DNA of 64,000 nt, taken from the NCBI RefSeq assembly GCF_004116335.1, contig NZ_PDKN01000003.1, positions 62,001 through 126,000 on the forward strand, in the 5' to 3' direction. Under the pieces are notes generated by a model. That model saw only the letters and a list, made by a program, of their open reading frames with translations, did not search any database and was not told the DNA's origin. This document shows, piece after piece, positions 1 through 8,046 of the stretch. Each line of letters starts with the position of its first letter. The stretch's first letter is position 1. The position numbers and the translations under genes were made by a program. This stretch comes from Candidatus Marinarcus aquaticus (lineage in GTDB: Bacteria > Campylobacterota > Campylobacteria > Campylobacterales > Arcobacteraceae).

Positions 1-2
1 AT

Positions 3-287
3 GGAATTGCGCCAACTGCTGAAAATATTGCAAACGGGAAATACCCAGTATCAAGAAGTCTGTTTATGTATATGAAAAATGGGCACATTGGAAAAGTTAA
101 AGGTGTTGCTGAGTTCTTAGATCTTTATGCTACAAAAGCAATGATTGGACCAAAAGGTGTTTTAAGAAACATTGGTTTAATCCCTATGCAAGACAAAATG
201 CTTAAAGAGGTTCAAGCTTCTGTAAAAGCAAGAACACTTTTAACTGCTGATATGGTTAAACACAAAACAGTTCTACCAGTAAAATAA
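3..287 (+). CDS. pstS: PstS phosphate-binding protein, C-terminal fragment
   Basis: This is the last 95 codons of a gene that begins before the window; the frame is open from base 3 and stops at TAA 285-287. The stretch GIAPTAENIANGKYPVSRS followed by LFMYMKNGH is typical of the C-terminal lobe of PstS, the periplasmic phosphate receptor of the high-affinity Pst ABC transporter. The permease and ATPase genes follow directly, which supports the call. A strong hairpin with a short U tract lies after the stop, so pstS probably gives a short abundant transcript, with readthrough supplying pstCAB. The ATG at 66 is internal and is not the real start. Confidence 0.88.
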   Translation, partial: GIAPTAENIANGKYPVSRSLFMYMKNGHIGKVKGVAEFLDLYATKAMIGPKGVLRNIGLIPMQDKMLKEVQASVKARTLLTADMVKHKTVLPVK

Positions 288-315
288 ATAGAACATTATT
301 AAAATAAAATCCTAT

Positions 316-348
316 AAAACCTCTGCTTATTTAAGTAGAGGTTTTATT
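316..348 (+). terminator. Intrinsic terminator/attenuator between pstS and pstC
   Basis: AAAACCTCT at 316-324 pairs perfectly with AGAGGTTTT at 337-345, and inner CTT/AAG pairs extend the stem. A short U-rich tail follows. It sits 28 bases after the pstS stop and before pstC, a position where partial termination would make more binding protein than membrane components. Confidence 0.75.
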
Positions 349-371
349 AGTTAGAAAAGAAAGGTTATTCT

Positions 372-1628
372 ATGTCAAATGACTCTTTATATTTGATATT
401 CTTTGGAGGGCTTATTCCACTCATCTTTATTGCCTATATGATTGGAAAAAATAAAGCTCAAGTCATATCAAATAAAGGCATTCATATAAACTCTCAACCT
501 GAGCAATATGGATGGTTTACCGCACTTTATACAGGGCTTCCTGTGATCATGCTTTTAGTGACTGTAATGTTTTTATATCTGTTTGGACTAAAATCTGTTC
601 CACCCATGCTTATTGTTATTTCATCTTTAGCTTTAGGGGCCATTTCACTTATTTTTGTTGTTAAACGTTTAAGCCCAACTACAAAAGCTCGTGACTCTAT
701 TGAGTCTTTTATTCGAATTGTTCTTATCTTCGCTTCACTTATTTCAGTATTGACCACTTTTGGTATTCTTTTTTCAATTATTTTCGAATCAATTCATTTT
801 TTCCAACGTGAAAGCTTTTTTGGATTTATTTTTGGTACCGATTGGAATCCTGATACAGCCTTTTTAGAGGGTGCTGGACGAGCAACTGAAGGTGTTGCCC
901 AAGCACAATTTGGTGCAGTGCCTATTTTTGCTGGTACCTTTTATATTACTCTTATTGCGATGGCTGTAGCAGTACCTATTGGTATTTTAAGTGCGGTGTT
1001 TATGTCAGAGTATGCGAGCAAGAAAGTGCGAAATACGATTAAACCCACTCTTGAGATTTTAGCAGGTATTCCAACCGTTGTGTATGGATTCTTTGCGGCC
1101 ATTACTGTGGCACCTTTTATTGTGAATGTTTTCAGTGCTTTGGGTATTGATGCATCATATCGAAGTGCATTGGGTGCAGGTGTGGTGATGGGGATCATGA
1201 TTATTCCTATTATTTCCAGTTTAAGTGATGACGTTATCAGCTCTGTGCCACAAAACATTCGAAACGGTTCATTAGCCCTTGGAATGAACAAAGCAGAAAC
1301 GATTATGTTTGTTGTTATTCCTTCAGCCATGCCAGGGATTATTGCTGCTGTGTTATTGGGTATTTCAAGAGCATTGGGTGAAACCATGATTGTTGTAATG
1401 GCAGCAAGTTTACGACCAAACTTAACCATGAACCCTTTAGAAGATATGACCACCGTTACAGTTAAAATCGTAGAGTCTCTTGTAGGGGACCAAGAATTTG
1501 ACAGTTCATTAACGCTTTCAGCCTTTGCGCTTGGTTTGGTTCTATTTGTTGTAACTCTTATTATTAATATTATTTCAATTACAACCATTAGAAAATTCCA
1601 CCAAAAATATAAAATTTCGAATCTGTAA
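372..1628 (+). CDS. pstC: Phosphate ABC transporter permease PstC
   Basis: Integral-membrane permease of the PstSCAB phosphate importer, 418 residues, acting in the inner membrane as a heterodimer with PstA. Hydrophobic segments lie near residues 6-24, 48-70, 78-95 and 113-137, with a cluster of further segments from about 185 to the end. The cytoplasmic coupling loop that docks on PstB is visible around residues 306-327 (ALGMNKAETIMFVVIPSAMP), followed by GISRALGETM. The protein is longer than E. coli PstC (about 320) because of about 100 extra N-terminal residues with additional membrane segments, as is common in this phylum. The ATG at 372 follows an AAAGGTT ribosome-binding site. pstA begins seven bases after the stop. 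Confidence 0.93.
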   Translation: MSNDSLYLIFFGGLIPLIFIAYMIGKNKAQVISNKGIHINSQPEQYGWFTALYTGLPVIMLLVTVMFLYLFGLKSVPPMLIVISSLALGAISLIFVVKRLSPTTKARDSIESFIRIVLIFASLISVLTTFGILFSIIFESIHFFQRESFFGFIFGTDWNPDTAFLEGAGRATEGVAQAQFGAVPIFAGTFYITLIAMAVAVPIGILSAVFMSEYASKKVRNTIKPTLEILAGIPTVVYGFFAAITVAPFIVNVFSALGIDASYRSALGAGVVMGIMIIPIISSLSDDVISSVPQNIRNGSLALGMNKAETIMFVVIPSAMPGIIAAVLLGISRALGETMIVVMAASLRPNLTMNPLEDMTTVTVKIVESLVGDQEFDSSLTLSAFALGLVLFVVTLIINIISITTIRKFHQKYKISNL

Positions 1629-1634
1629 GGCAGC

Positions 1635-2804
1635 ATGATGAAAAAAACAAACGACTTTTACATACCACAAATTGCACAACGAAACAGAAAAGCCAAACGC
1701 TTTATGTATATTACAATGGCAGCCGTGATTCTTTCACTCTCTTTTTTAGGTTTTTTCTTGTTTGATATTGTTAAAAATGGTTACCCTGCATTTCAACAAT
1801 CTTATATCAAAGTTGATGTGACCATCGATGAAGAGGCTGCTGAAAACCCTTACGGTATTTTTGATCGTGACATGAGTCAAATCATCAGCCGTGCTTGGTT
1901 ACGAAGCCTTCCTCAAGAAATCAGAGAAAATCCAGAATGGATGGGAACCACTCAAACATTTTGGGCATTAACCAATGCAGAAGCAGACCAACATGTCAAA
2001 GGGAAACATTCACGACTGAAACAACGAACAAAAGATAAAATCGATCAACTCTTAGCGCAAGGTGAGATTGAAAAACGATTTAACGTCATTTTCTTTTTCA
2101 CGGGAGATTCAAAGATTCCTGAAAATGCAGGTTTTTATGCTGCGATGATTGGTTCAGTTTTAACCATGATTGTAACGATGTCATTGGCAGTACCTATTGG
2201 AGTGATGACCGCCATTTATCTTGAAGAGTTTGCTCCCGATAACAAAGTAACACAAATCATTGAAGTGAACATCAATAACCTTGCAGCCATACCTTCAATT
2301 TTGTTTGGTCTATTGGGCTTGGCTATTTTCATTAACTTCTTTGGGGTTCCAAGAAGTTCACCACTGGTTGGGGGTATGACACTGGCATTGATGTCCTTAC
2401 CTATTATCATTGTAAGTTCAAAAGCAGCTCTTAAATCCGTACCAGCAAGTATTCGACAAGCAGGTTATGGATTGGGATTAACAAAATGGCAAGTGACACG
2501 TGACCACGTTTTACCTTTAGCATTCCCTGGTATTTTAACGGGTTCAATCATCGCTTTAGCACAAGCCATGGGGGAAACTGCTCCTTTGATTATTGTAGGG
2601 ATGATTGCTTTTGTTCCTGATGCGGTGACCAATATCACATCAGCTGCAACGGTTATGCCAGCGCAAATTTTCACATGGTCAGGAATGCCAGAGCGCGCCT
2701 ATATTGAAAAAACAGCCGCAGGTATTATTGTACTGTTAACGGTTCTTATTTCTTTAAATACCATTGCTGTGTTGTTAAGAAAGAAATTTGAAGTTAAATG
2801 GTGA
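1635..2804 (+). CDS. pstA: Phosphate ABC transporter permease PstA
   Basis: Second permease subunit of the phosphate importer, 389 residues. One membrane segment lies near residues 24-46, then a hydrophilic, probably periplasmic insertion to about residue 170 (rich in Glu, Lys and Arg), then the permease core. The coupling loop (GLGLTKWQVTRDHVLPLAF) is near residue 280, followed by AMGETAPL. The insertion makes it roughly 100 residues longer than E. coli PstA. Two in-frame ATGs occur at 1635 and 1638; either could be used. It is co-transcribed with pstC, but the gap to pstB is unusually long (177 bases) and holds hairpins and a tandem repeat. Confidence 0.92.
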   Translation: MMKKTNDFYIPQIAQRNRKAKRFMYITMAAVILSLSFLGFFLFDIVKNGYPAFQQSYIKVDVTIDEEAAENPYGIFDRDMSQIISRAWLRSLPQEIRENPEWMGTTQTFWALTNAEADQHVKGKHSRLKQRTKDKIDQLLAQGEIEKRFNVIFFFTGDSKIPENAGFYAAMIGSVLTMIVTMSLAVPIGVMTAIYLEEFAPDNKVTQIIEVNINNLAAIPSILFGLLGLAIFINFFGVPRSSPLVGGMTLALMSLPIIIVSSKAALKSVPASIRQAGYGLGLTKWQVTRDHVLPLAFPGILTGSIIALAQAMGETAPLIIVGMIAFVPDAVTNITSAATVMPAQIFTWSGMPERAYIEKTAAGIIVLLTVLISLNTIAVLLRKKFEVKW

Positions 2805-2816
2805 GAAGCGCTAAGG

Positions 2817-2838
2817 CAAAGCCAACTGCTTGGCTTTG
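2817..2838 (+). other. Perfect 9-bp stem-loop in the pstA-pstB gap
   Basis: CAAAGCCAA at 2817-2825 pairs with TTGGCTTTG at 2830-2838 around a four-base loop. No U tract follows, so it is more likely an mRNA processing or stability element than an intrinsic terminator. It begins 12 bases after the pstA stop. Confidence 0.5.
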
Positions 2839-2852
2839 TTAGCTTCGAAACC

Positions 2853-2940
2853 GAAGTTGTTGTGCGAAAATGTTGAGCACCAACGAAGGGGAAGCGTTCT
2901 TTTGAAGTTGTTGTGCGAAAGTTTTGAGCACCAACAAAGG
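2853..2940 (+). repeat. Two tandem 37-bp hairpin-forming repeats
   Basis: Copies at 2853-2889 and 2904-2940 match at about 34 of 37 positions with a 51-base period. Each can fold as GTTG-tt-GTGC against GCACCAAC. The stem bases are identical in the two copies, while differences fall in the loop and at the right edge, as expected for a selected RNA or palindromic-repeat structure. They lie inside the pst operon, between pstA and pstB. I cannot see further copies in this window. Confidence 0.6.
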
Positions 2941-2981
2941 CTAAAAAGCATAAATAAAATTAGAGATAAAAGAGAAAAATT

Positions 2982-3749
2982 ATGAGTAAACAAAACGTTA
3001 AAGTAGATGTCAAAGATTTAAACTTATGGTACGCAAATAATCATGCTTTACATGATATTAATATTGATTTATATGAAAACAAAATCACTGCACTTATTGG
3101 TGCATCAGGGTGTGGTAAATCGACCTTTTTACGATGCTTGAACCGTATGAACGATTTGGTTGCCAGTGCAAAAATAAAAGGAAACGTTGTCATTGATAAA
3201 AAAAATATTTATGACAAAGATGTGGACGTAGTAAGTGTACGAAAACGAATTGGTATGGTGTTTCAACAACCCAACCCTTTTCCTAAATCAATCTATGAAA
3301 ATGTGGCTTATGCCCCATTGAAACACGGGATTGTTAAAAAAGGGAAAGCGTGTGATGCTTTAGTTGAAGAGTCACTTCATGGAGCAGGTATTTGGGATGA
3401 AGTTAAAGATAAACTCCATGCTCCTGGAACATCACTCTCAGGTGGTCAACAACAACGGTTATGTATTGCACGAACGATTGCTGTGCGACCCGATGTTATT
3501 TTAATGGATGAACCAACCTCAGCTTTAGACCCAATCAGTACAGAAAAAATTGAAGCTTTAATGTTGGAACTAAAGAAAAAATATACCATCATCACAGTGA
3601 CACACAATATGCAACAAGCTGCACGGGTTGCAGACTATACAGCGTTTTTCCATTTAGGTCAACTCATTGAGTATGACGAAACGGAAACGATTTTTGTAAA
3701 CCCAAAAGAGAAAAAAACAGAAGATTATATTACAGGAAGGTTTGGATAA
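2982..3749 (+). CDS. pstB: Phosphate ABC transporter ATP-binding protein PstB
   Basis: ATPase that powers phosphate import through PstC/PstA, 255 residues, the usual family length. Visible motifs in order are Walker [10 protein letters not shown] (about residue 39), the Q-loop region [10 protein letters not shown], the ABC signature LSGGQQQR (about 150), Walker [14 protein letters not shown] (about 171) and the switch histidine in [10 protein letters not shown]. The ATG at 2982 follows AGAGAAAAATT. The stop codon overlaps the start of phoU (TAATG), so the two are translationally coupled. Confidence 0.96.
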   Translation: MSKQNVKVDVKDLNLWYANNHALHDINIDLYENKITALIGASGCGKSTFLRCLNRMNDLVASAKIKGNVVIDKKNIYDKDVDVVSVRKRIGMVFQQPNPFPKSIYENVAYAPLKHGIVKKGKACDALVEESLHGAGIWDEVKDKLHAPGTSLSGGQQQRLCIARTIAVRPDVILMDEPTSALDPISTEKIEALMLELKKKYTIITVTHNMQQAARVADYTAFFHLGQLIEYDETETIFVNPKEKKTEDYITGRFG

Positions 3750-4417
3750 TGTTACAAGTATTTAAAGAGAAACTTGACACCATTAAAAATGAGATTATTT
3801 TTATTGGTGATAAAGTAGTAAAAGCCAATGAGTTGGCACTAAGTGGTTTGGTTGAAGATAAAGCAGAGCTTTTCAATGATGCAAAATCAGAATTGAATAA
3901 TATTGAGAATCTTTCCAATAAGATTGATAATTTAATTGTAACCACATTGGCACTGCATGCACCAGAAGCAAAAGATTTACGTTCATTGGTTTCATACTTA
4001 AAAATCACCAATGAAGTTGTACGAGCAAGTTCAAATACCAAGAGTTTCATCAAAGCGTTTTCAAAAGCAATGAACCATGATGTGGACGTAGAAAAAGTAA
4101 AAGAGTATGCTATTCCATTACACAAGTCAACAATTCTTTCACTCAAAACAGCTTTGGTGATGATCAATTTAGCCGATGACAACGACACTGAAGATTACTT
4201 TCATAAAGTCATCGTTGAAGAGAGTAAAACTGATGATTTATACTCGATGATTGAAAAAAATTTATTAAAGCTGATTACTAAAAACAGAGATCTTTCAAAA
4301 GACTATTTTGATCTATTGGGTTCATTTCGACGTTTAGAGAAAGTGGCCGACCGAGCAGCGAGTATTGCAAACTTACTTCTGTTTGCTCATATAGGTGGGG
4401 AAATTCTCCAAGCATAA
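3749..4417 (+). CDS. phoU: PhoU-family phosphate transport/signalling regulator
   Basis: Protein of 222 residues made of two PhoU helical repeats (about residues 10-100 and 115-210). PhoU connects the Pst transporter with the sensor kinase that controls phosphate-starvation genes and keeps that kinase off when phosphate is plentiful. The helical composition, the segment DLRSLVSYLKITNEVVRASSN and the second-repeat segment FDLLGSFRRLEKVADRAASI fit the family. It overlaps pstB by one base, and a response regulator and kinase lie just downstream, the classical Pho arrangement. Confidence 0.9.
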   Translation: MLQVFKEKLDTIKNEIIFIGDKVVKANELALSGLVEDKAELFNDAKSELNNIENLSNKIDNLIVTTLALHAPEAKDLRSLVSYLKITNEVVRASSNTKSFIKAFSKAMNHDVDVEKVKEYAIPLHKSTILSLKTALVMINLADDNDTEDYFHKVIVEESKTDDLYSMIEKNLLKLITKNRDLSKDYFDLLGSFRRLEKVADRAASIANLLLFAHIGGEILQA

Positions 4418-4429
4418 TAAGAAATATGG

Positions 4430-4435
4430 TACAAT
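4430..4435 (+). promoter_or_regulatory. -10 box (TACAAT) six bases before the psiE-like ATG
   Basis: TACAAT ends six bases before the ATG at 4442, so transcription would start at about the A of the ATG. No Shine-Dalgarno sequence is present. This points to a leaderless mRNA for the PsiE-like gene and the two-component genes behind it, separate from the pst operon. Confidence 0.5.
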
Positions 4436-4441
4436 ATTGCC

Positions 4442-4912
4442 ATGAAAAGAGCAGTATTAAAAATAAAACGATACTTCAGTTATAACTATGAAGTACTCAT
4501 TGCAGCGTTGCTGTTTGTTACCATTGTATTTGTCGGTTTGGAGTTTTACAAAGCCATTATCTTGATGCTTGAATTCATCGTGATCATGGAAGTTGTAAAG
4601 ATGGTATCTGACTTTATTAAAAAAGAGAAGTTAAGATTACGATTTGTTATTGATATTTTTATCATTTTCTTGATTCGTGATGTTATTATTTTAGCTTCAC
4701 ATAGAACAAAAGACTACTTTGATATTGCCTTTTTATTGGGTGTCATTTTTGTCTTTTTCATCTTTAGAATTTTTGCGATTAAGTTCTCTCCGGGAGTGAT
4801 TAAAATCTCTAAAGACACAGTGATTGAATATGAAGACGATAGAAAGTCAAAAAAAATCTCAAAAAATGACCCTAAGGTGCAACTTGGAAAAGAATACGAT
4901 ACTGATAGTTGA
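4442..4912 (+). CDS. PsiE-family inner-membrane protein
   Basis: Membrane protein of 156 residues with four hydrophobic segments at about 18-36, 38-58, 68-86 and 95-113 and a charged cytoplasmic C-terminal tail. The layout and the sequence around YEVLIAALLFVTIVFVGLEF and IFIIFLIRDVIILASH match the phosphate-starvation-inducible PsiE family, whose molecular function is not established. Its position between phoU and a PhoB/PhoR-like pair supports a phosphate link. The 3' end overlaps the following regulator gene. Confidence 0.7.
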   Translation: MKRAVLKIKRYFSYNYEVLIAALLFVTIVFVGLEFYKAIILMLEFIVIMEVVKMVSDFIKKEKLRLRFVIDIFIIFLIRDVIILASHRTKDYFDIAFLLGVIFVFFIFRIFAIKFSPGVIKISKDTVIEYEDDRKSKKISKNDPKVQLGKEYDTDS

Positions 4913-5558
4913 AGATGAAGAAGATATTTTAGAACTGTTGGAGTATACCCTTCAAAAAGAGGGGTATGACACCATCGGTTTTACAAAAGTCAATCAAGCT
5001 TTGGAAGATATTTTCGAAGAAGAGAGCATCGACTTGGTGCTTATGGACAGAAACCTTCCGGGCATTGATGGTACCTCATTTATAAAAAATATCAAACAAC
5101 AAGGCATCAATGTGCCAGTGATTTACGTCACTGCCAAAGATAAAGAAGAGGACATCTTAAATGGTTTTGATGCTCATGCAGATGACTATATCACAAAACC
5201 TTTTAACTTAAAAGAGTTATGTGCACGCGTTAAAGCGATACTAAAACGTACTAAAAAAAGTGTTGAGATTTTAAAAGTCAAAGACATTGTCTATAAAAAA
5301 TCCAATAAAAAATTTTATATCGATGAAAAAGAGATAGAACTCACGCACTTAGAGCATGATCTGTTCTTAGAGTTCATTAAAAACAAAGACATTCTGCTTT
5401 CAAGAGAACACCTTTTAGAAGCCGTTTGGGAAGACTCATTTGATAAAAAACTCAAAACAGTCAATGTAGCCGTGAAACGTCTTAAAGCTAAAATTGACCC
5501 TAAAGGGAAAAAAGAGTACATCAAATCAATTCGTGGTGAAGGGTACATCTTTTGCTAA
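4884..5558 (+). CDS. OmpR/PhoB-family response regulator
   Basis: Receiver domain (about residues 4-115) plus winged-helix DNA-binding domain (about 130-224). The phosphoacceptor is the Asp in LVLMDRNLPGID, the acidic pair is in ILIVEDEED, and the conserved lysine is in YITKPFN. I chose the TTG at 4884 because AAGG at 4874-4877 lies six bases upstream and the receiver begins at once. Starts at 4824 or 4866 would add a tail read from the psiE-like coding sequence and lack a good ribosome-binding site. It overlaps the psiE-like gene by 29 bases and the kinase gene by 7. By context it is the phosphate-starvation regulator (PhoB/PhosR role). The role is inferred, the family is clear. Confidence 0.88.
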   Translation: MEKNTILIVEDEEDILELLEYTLQKEGYDTIGFTKVNQALEDIFEEESIDLVLMDRNLPGIDGTSFIKNIKQQGINVPVIYVTAKDKEEDILNGFDAHADDYITKPFNLKELCARVKAILKRTKKSVEILKVKDIVYKKSNKKFYIDEKEIELTHLEHDLFLEFIKNKDILLSREHLLEAVWEDSFDKKLKTVNVAVKRLKAKIDPKGKKEYIKSIRGEGYIFC

Positions 5559-6946
5559 AAATTCACCAGCTCTTTTTACGCTCTTTTATTCTTGTGTTTT
5601 TTGCGGTTTTACTCTCGGTGAGTATCACCACCTATTTTTGGATTAAAGCCACCTATCTTGAAGAGATTGAAAAAAACATGTCTCAAAACATCGATGCATT
5701 GATTGTATCTTTAAACTCACTGGATAATTTAGATGCAATGGTACAAGAGTTTAAAGATAAAACCAATCTTCGTCTGACCATTATCAATGCTTCTGGAAAG
5801 GTCATTGCAGAAAGCCATGAAGACAAACACTCAATGGACAATCACCTCAATCGAAAAGAGATTGTGAACCTGCAAGAAGATGGTGTGGGAAAGATTATTC
5901 GCCACTCTAAAACCATTGACAAAGACCTTTTATATATTGCAAAAAAAGTAAAAATCAATGATGAAACCATCTACATACGAATGGCGGATTCCATTGAAAA
6001 GATTCAAAACCAATTCATCGGCTTAACCTTTCAAATCATGGGCATTTTTGCTGTGTTTATTATCTTTGTATTTATTATTACCTATATCATCAGTCATCGT
6101 ATTCGTATTCAAACGGATAAAATCCTGCAGTTTTTAACCAAACTGACCAAAAAAGATGCGATGAGTAAGTCAAACTTACGTGCACTGAACTCTCGATATA
6201 CACAAGAGTTTTTTGAGATTTCAAGGCTTTTACGAAAAGTGGCCGTGAAACTCTCTAAGAAAAATAAACTCAAAGCCAAACACACCGCACGACTAAAACT
6301 GGCCAATCAACAAAAAGATGAGATTATCTCTGCGATTTCACATGAATTTAAAAACCCCATTGCCATTATCTCAGGATATACTGAAACGATTATGCATGAT
6401 AAAACACTGCCTAAAAACATGCAAGAAAACTTTTTAAAAAAAATCCACAGCAATGCCAATAAGATGTCCGCACTCATTGATCGCCTTCGTCTGACACTCA
6501 AACTTGAAGAGGGAAAACAAGACGGTTTTTATAAAGAGTGCTCTTTGAAACTGCTTACCACTGAAATCATCAGTGATCTTAAACAAAAGTATAAAAACCG
6601 AGAGATTGTCTTGGATATAATTGATGATATTAGACTCAATATCGATGAAACGCTCATGACCATTGCCATTTCAAACCTCATAGAGAATGCTTTAAAATAC
6701 TCAGAAGAAAAAGTCACCGTAGAAATCACCAAAGAGGACATCAAGGTGATTGATATGGGGATTGGTATAACTGCAAATGATTTAGAGAAGATTCAAAATA
6801 AGTTCTACCGAGTGTCAAAAAATGACTGGAATAACTCTTTGGGATTAGGATTGTTTATCGTTTCTAAAATCATCAACCTGCATGGTTTTGAGCTGCAAAT
6901 TGAGAGTGAATTCAATTTTGGCTCTAAATTTATCATAAAATTTTAA
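5552..6946 (+). CDS. Membrane sensor histidine kinase, PhoR-like by context
   Basis: Sensor kinase of 464 residues starting at TTG 5552 inside the end of its partner regulator gene. It has a membrane segment at about 8-30, a periplasmic sensor loop of about 120 residues, a second segment at about 155-180, a short linker, the HisKA motif ISHEFKNPIAII with the phosphorylated His, then the ATPase boxes NLIENALKYS (N), IDMGIGI (G1), KFYRV (F) and LGLGLFIV (G2). All catalytic elements are present. Coupling to the PhoB-like regulator and position behind pstCAB-phoU suggest it senses phosphate status through the Pst complex. No terminator is visible before rplM. Confidence 0.88.
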   Translation: MLKIHQLFLRSFILVFFAVLLSVSITTYFWIKATYLEEIEKNMSQNIDALIVSLNSLDNLDAMVQEFKDKTNLRLTIINASGKVIAESHEDKHSMDNHLNRKEIVNLQEDGVGKIIRHSKTIDKDLLYIAKKVKINDETIYIRMADSIEKIQNQFIGLTFQIMGIFAVFIIFVFIITYIISHRIRIQTDKILQFLTKLTKKDAMSKSNLRALNSRYTQEFFEISRLLRKVAVKLSKKNKLKAKHTARLKLANQQKDEIISAISHEFKNPIAIISGYTETIMHDKTLPKNMQENFLKKIHSNANKMSALIDRLRLTLKLEEGKQDGFYKECSLKLLTTEIISDLKQKYKNREIVLDIIDDIRLNIDETLMTIAISNLIENALKYSEEKVTVEITKEDIKVIDMGIGITANDLEKIQNKFYRVSKNDWNNSLGLGLFIVSKIINLHGFELQIESEFNFGSKFIIKF

Positions 6947-7022
6947 ATTTTACTTAAATTAAGTTAATATTAAGTATTACTACACTATTATTCGTGCTCA
7001 TTAATACAAGCGGAGAAAATAA

Positions 7023-7442
7023 ATGAAATTTACTCAAATGGCAAAAGCTAACGAAATCGAGAGAGATTGGGTAGTAGTAGACGCAACTGATAAAGTATTT
7101 GGTAGAATTATTACTGAAGTAGCTACACTTTTAAGAGGGAAACACAAACCTTCTTATACTCCTCACGTTGATTGTGGAGATAACGTAGTTATCATCAATG
7201 CTTCTAAAGCAAAATTTTCTGGTACTAAACTAGAGTCTAAAAACTATTATACACACTCAGGGTACTTTGGTAGTACAAAAACTCACAAAATGTCTGAGAT
7301 GTTAGTTAACAACCCAGAGAAGCTATACAAATTGGCTACTAGAGGTATGTTACCTAAAACTAAACTTGGTAAAACAATGTTAAAAAAATTAAAAGTATAT
7401 GCAGGTGCTGAACACCCTCACACTGCGCAAATTAAAGGATAA
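7023..7442 (+). CDS. rplM: 50S ribosomal protein L13
   Basis: Ribosomal protein of 139 residues, typical of the family. Recognisable stretches are [39 protein letters not shown] and the C-terminal [14 protein letters not shown]13 is one of the early-assembly proteins of the large subunit. GGAG eight bases before the ATG is the ribosome-binding site. rpsI follows after five bases, the near-universal rplM-rpsI operon. The AT-rich stretch 6947-7022 should hold the promoter, but I cannot assign boxes firmly. Confidence 0.97.
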   Translation: MKFTQMAKANEIERDWVVVDATDKVFGRIITEVATLLRGKHKPSYTPHVDCGDNVVIINASKAKFSGTKLESKNYYTHSGYFGSTKTHKMSEMLVNNPEKLYKLATRGMLPKTKLGKTMLKKLKVYAGAEHPHTAQIKG

Positions 7443-7447
7443 GACTC

Positions 7448-7837
7448 ATGGCAAAAGTATACGCAACGGGAAGAAGAAAAACTTCTATCGCTAAAGTATG
7501 GTTAGAAGCTGGTAACGGACAAATTACAATCAACGGTCAAACTTTAGACGCATGGTTAGGTGGACATGAAGCAATTAAAAAAAGAGTAATGCAACCATTA
7601 GAAGTAGCTAAACAAGAGACTTCTGTAAATGTAGTTGTTAAAACACTTGGTGGTGGTTACTCTGCACAAGCTGACGCAGTTAGACACGGTATCTCTAGAG
7701 CTTTAGTTGCTTTTGATGAGCAATTCAGAGCAGTGCTTAAACCACACGGTTTATTAACACGGGATGCAAGAGCAGTTGAAAGAAAAAAATATGGACGAAA
7801 AAAAGCGAGAAAAAGCGGTCAATTCTCAAAAAGATAA
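7448..7837 (+). CDS. rpsI: 30S ribosomal protein S9
   Basis: Ribosomal protein of 129 residues. The N-terminal [12 protein letters not shown], the middle [20 protein letters not shown] and the basic C-terminal tail ending GQFSKR, which reaches the P-site tRNA in the ribosome, are all present. It is the second gene of the rplM-rpsI operon. The 3' flank is unusual: about 170 bases of consecutive hairpins before a strong terminator. Confidence 0.97.
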   Translation: MAKVYATGRRKTSIAKVWLEAGNGQITINGQTLDAWLGGHEAIKKRVMQPLEVAKQETSVNVVVKTLGGGYSAQADAVRHGISRALVAFDEQFRAVLKPHGLLTRDARAVERKKYGRKKARKSGQFSKR

Positions 7838-7851
7838 TCTGCGATTTACAG

Positions 7852-7975
7852 AAGAGAATTTCTTCTCTTTTGTCGAAGATTATGGCTTTTCCTTTATGCC
7901 AAAGGCATGGAAAAGACCGATGTCAATTCTATCAACAGGAATTGGTACTTTTTTTCCACAAAGATTTTTCTTTGT
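7852..7975 (+). other. Hairpin-rich 3' region of rplM-rpsI, possible structured RNA
   Basis: Four separate inverted repeats follow one another: 7852-7869 (AAGAGAA/TTCTCTT), 7884-7918 (a long arm built from CTTTTCC/GGAAAAG and ATGCC/GGCAT with a small bulge), 7924-7944 (CAATTC/GAATTG) and 7958-7975 (ACAAAGA/TCTTTGT). A terminator follows at once. No convincing protein is encoded here. It could be a 3'-UTR-derived small RNA or simply a stabilising trailer. Confidence 0.45.
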
Positions 7976-7980
7976 ATTTC

Positions 7981-8012
7981 AAAAGGAGCGACACAAGTTG
8001 CTCCTTTTTTTA
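7981..8012 (+). terminator. Rho-independent terminator of the rplM-rpsI operon
   Basis: AAAAGGAGCGAC pairs with GTTGCTCCTTTT (one G-U pair) around the loop ACAA and runs into seven T residues. This is the best-formed intrinsic terminator in the window. The next gene's -10 box follows within 25 bases. Confidence 0.88.
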
Positions 8013-8035
8013 TGCAGTTTTTTATAAAAAAAGAT

Positions 8036-8041
8036 TACAAT
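8036..8041 (+). promoter_or_regulatory. -10 box (TACAAT) five bases before the peptide-binding-protein ATG
   Basis: TACAAT ends at 8041 and the ATG begins at 8047, so the transcript should begin at or next to the A of the start codon. There is no ribosome-binding site. This is consistent with a leaderless mRNA. Confidence 0.5.
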
Positions 8042-8046
8042 ACCCT

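Noticed and set aside
66-287. Separate 73-codon ORF at the left edge
   Set aside because: The same frame is open back to base 3 and encodes PstS-like sequence before the ATG, so it is the tail of pstS.
941-1636. 231-codon minus-strand ORF over pstC
   Set aside because: Antisense shadow of a real gene; composition reflects the complementary membrane protein codons.
2853-2940. CRISPR array
   Set aside because: Only two units with a 14-base spacer, no leader and no cas genes; the repeats form hairpins with loop changes.
2811-2993. Minus-strand 60-codon ORF in the pstA-pstB gap
   Set aside because: Made of the inverted and tandem repeats, with no ribosome-binding site and no protein-like composition.
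4824-4883. Longer response regulator starting at 4824 or 4866
   Set aside because: Those codons belong to the psiE-like frame overlap and lack a ribosome-binding site; TTG 4884 has one.
7764-8027. 87-codon ORF overlapping rpsI and its trailer
   Set aside because: Overlaps rpsI in another frame and runs through hairpins and the terminator; no start site or family resemblance.
7870-8046. N-terminal extension of the peptide-binding protein
   Set aside because: Would place 59 residues from the terminator region before a clean signal peptide; a -10 box and ATG 8047 fit better.
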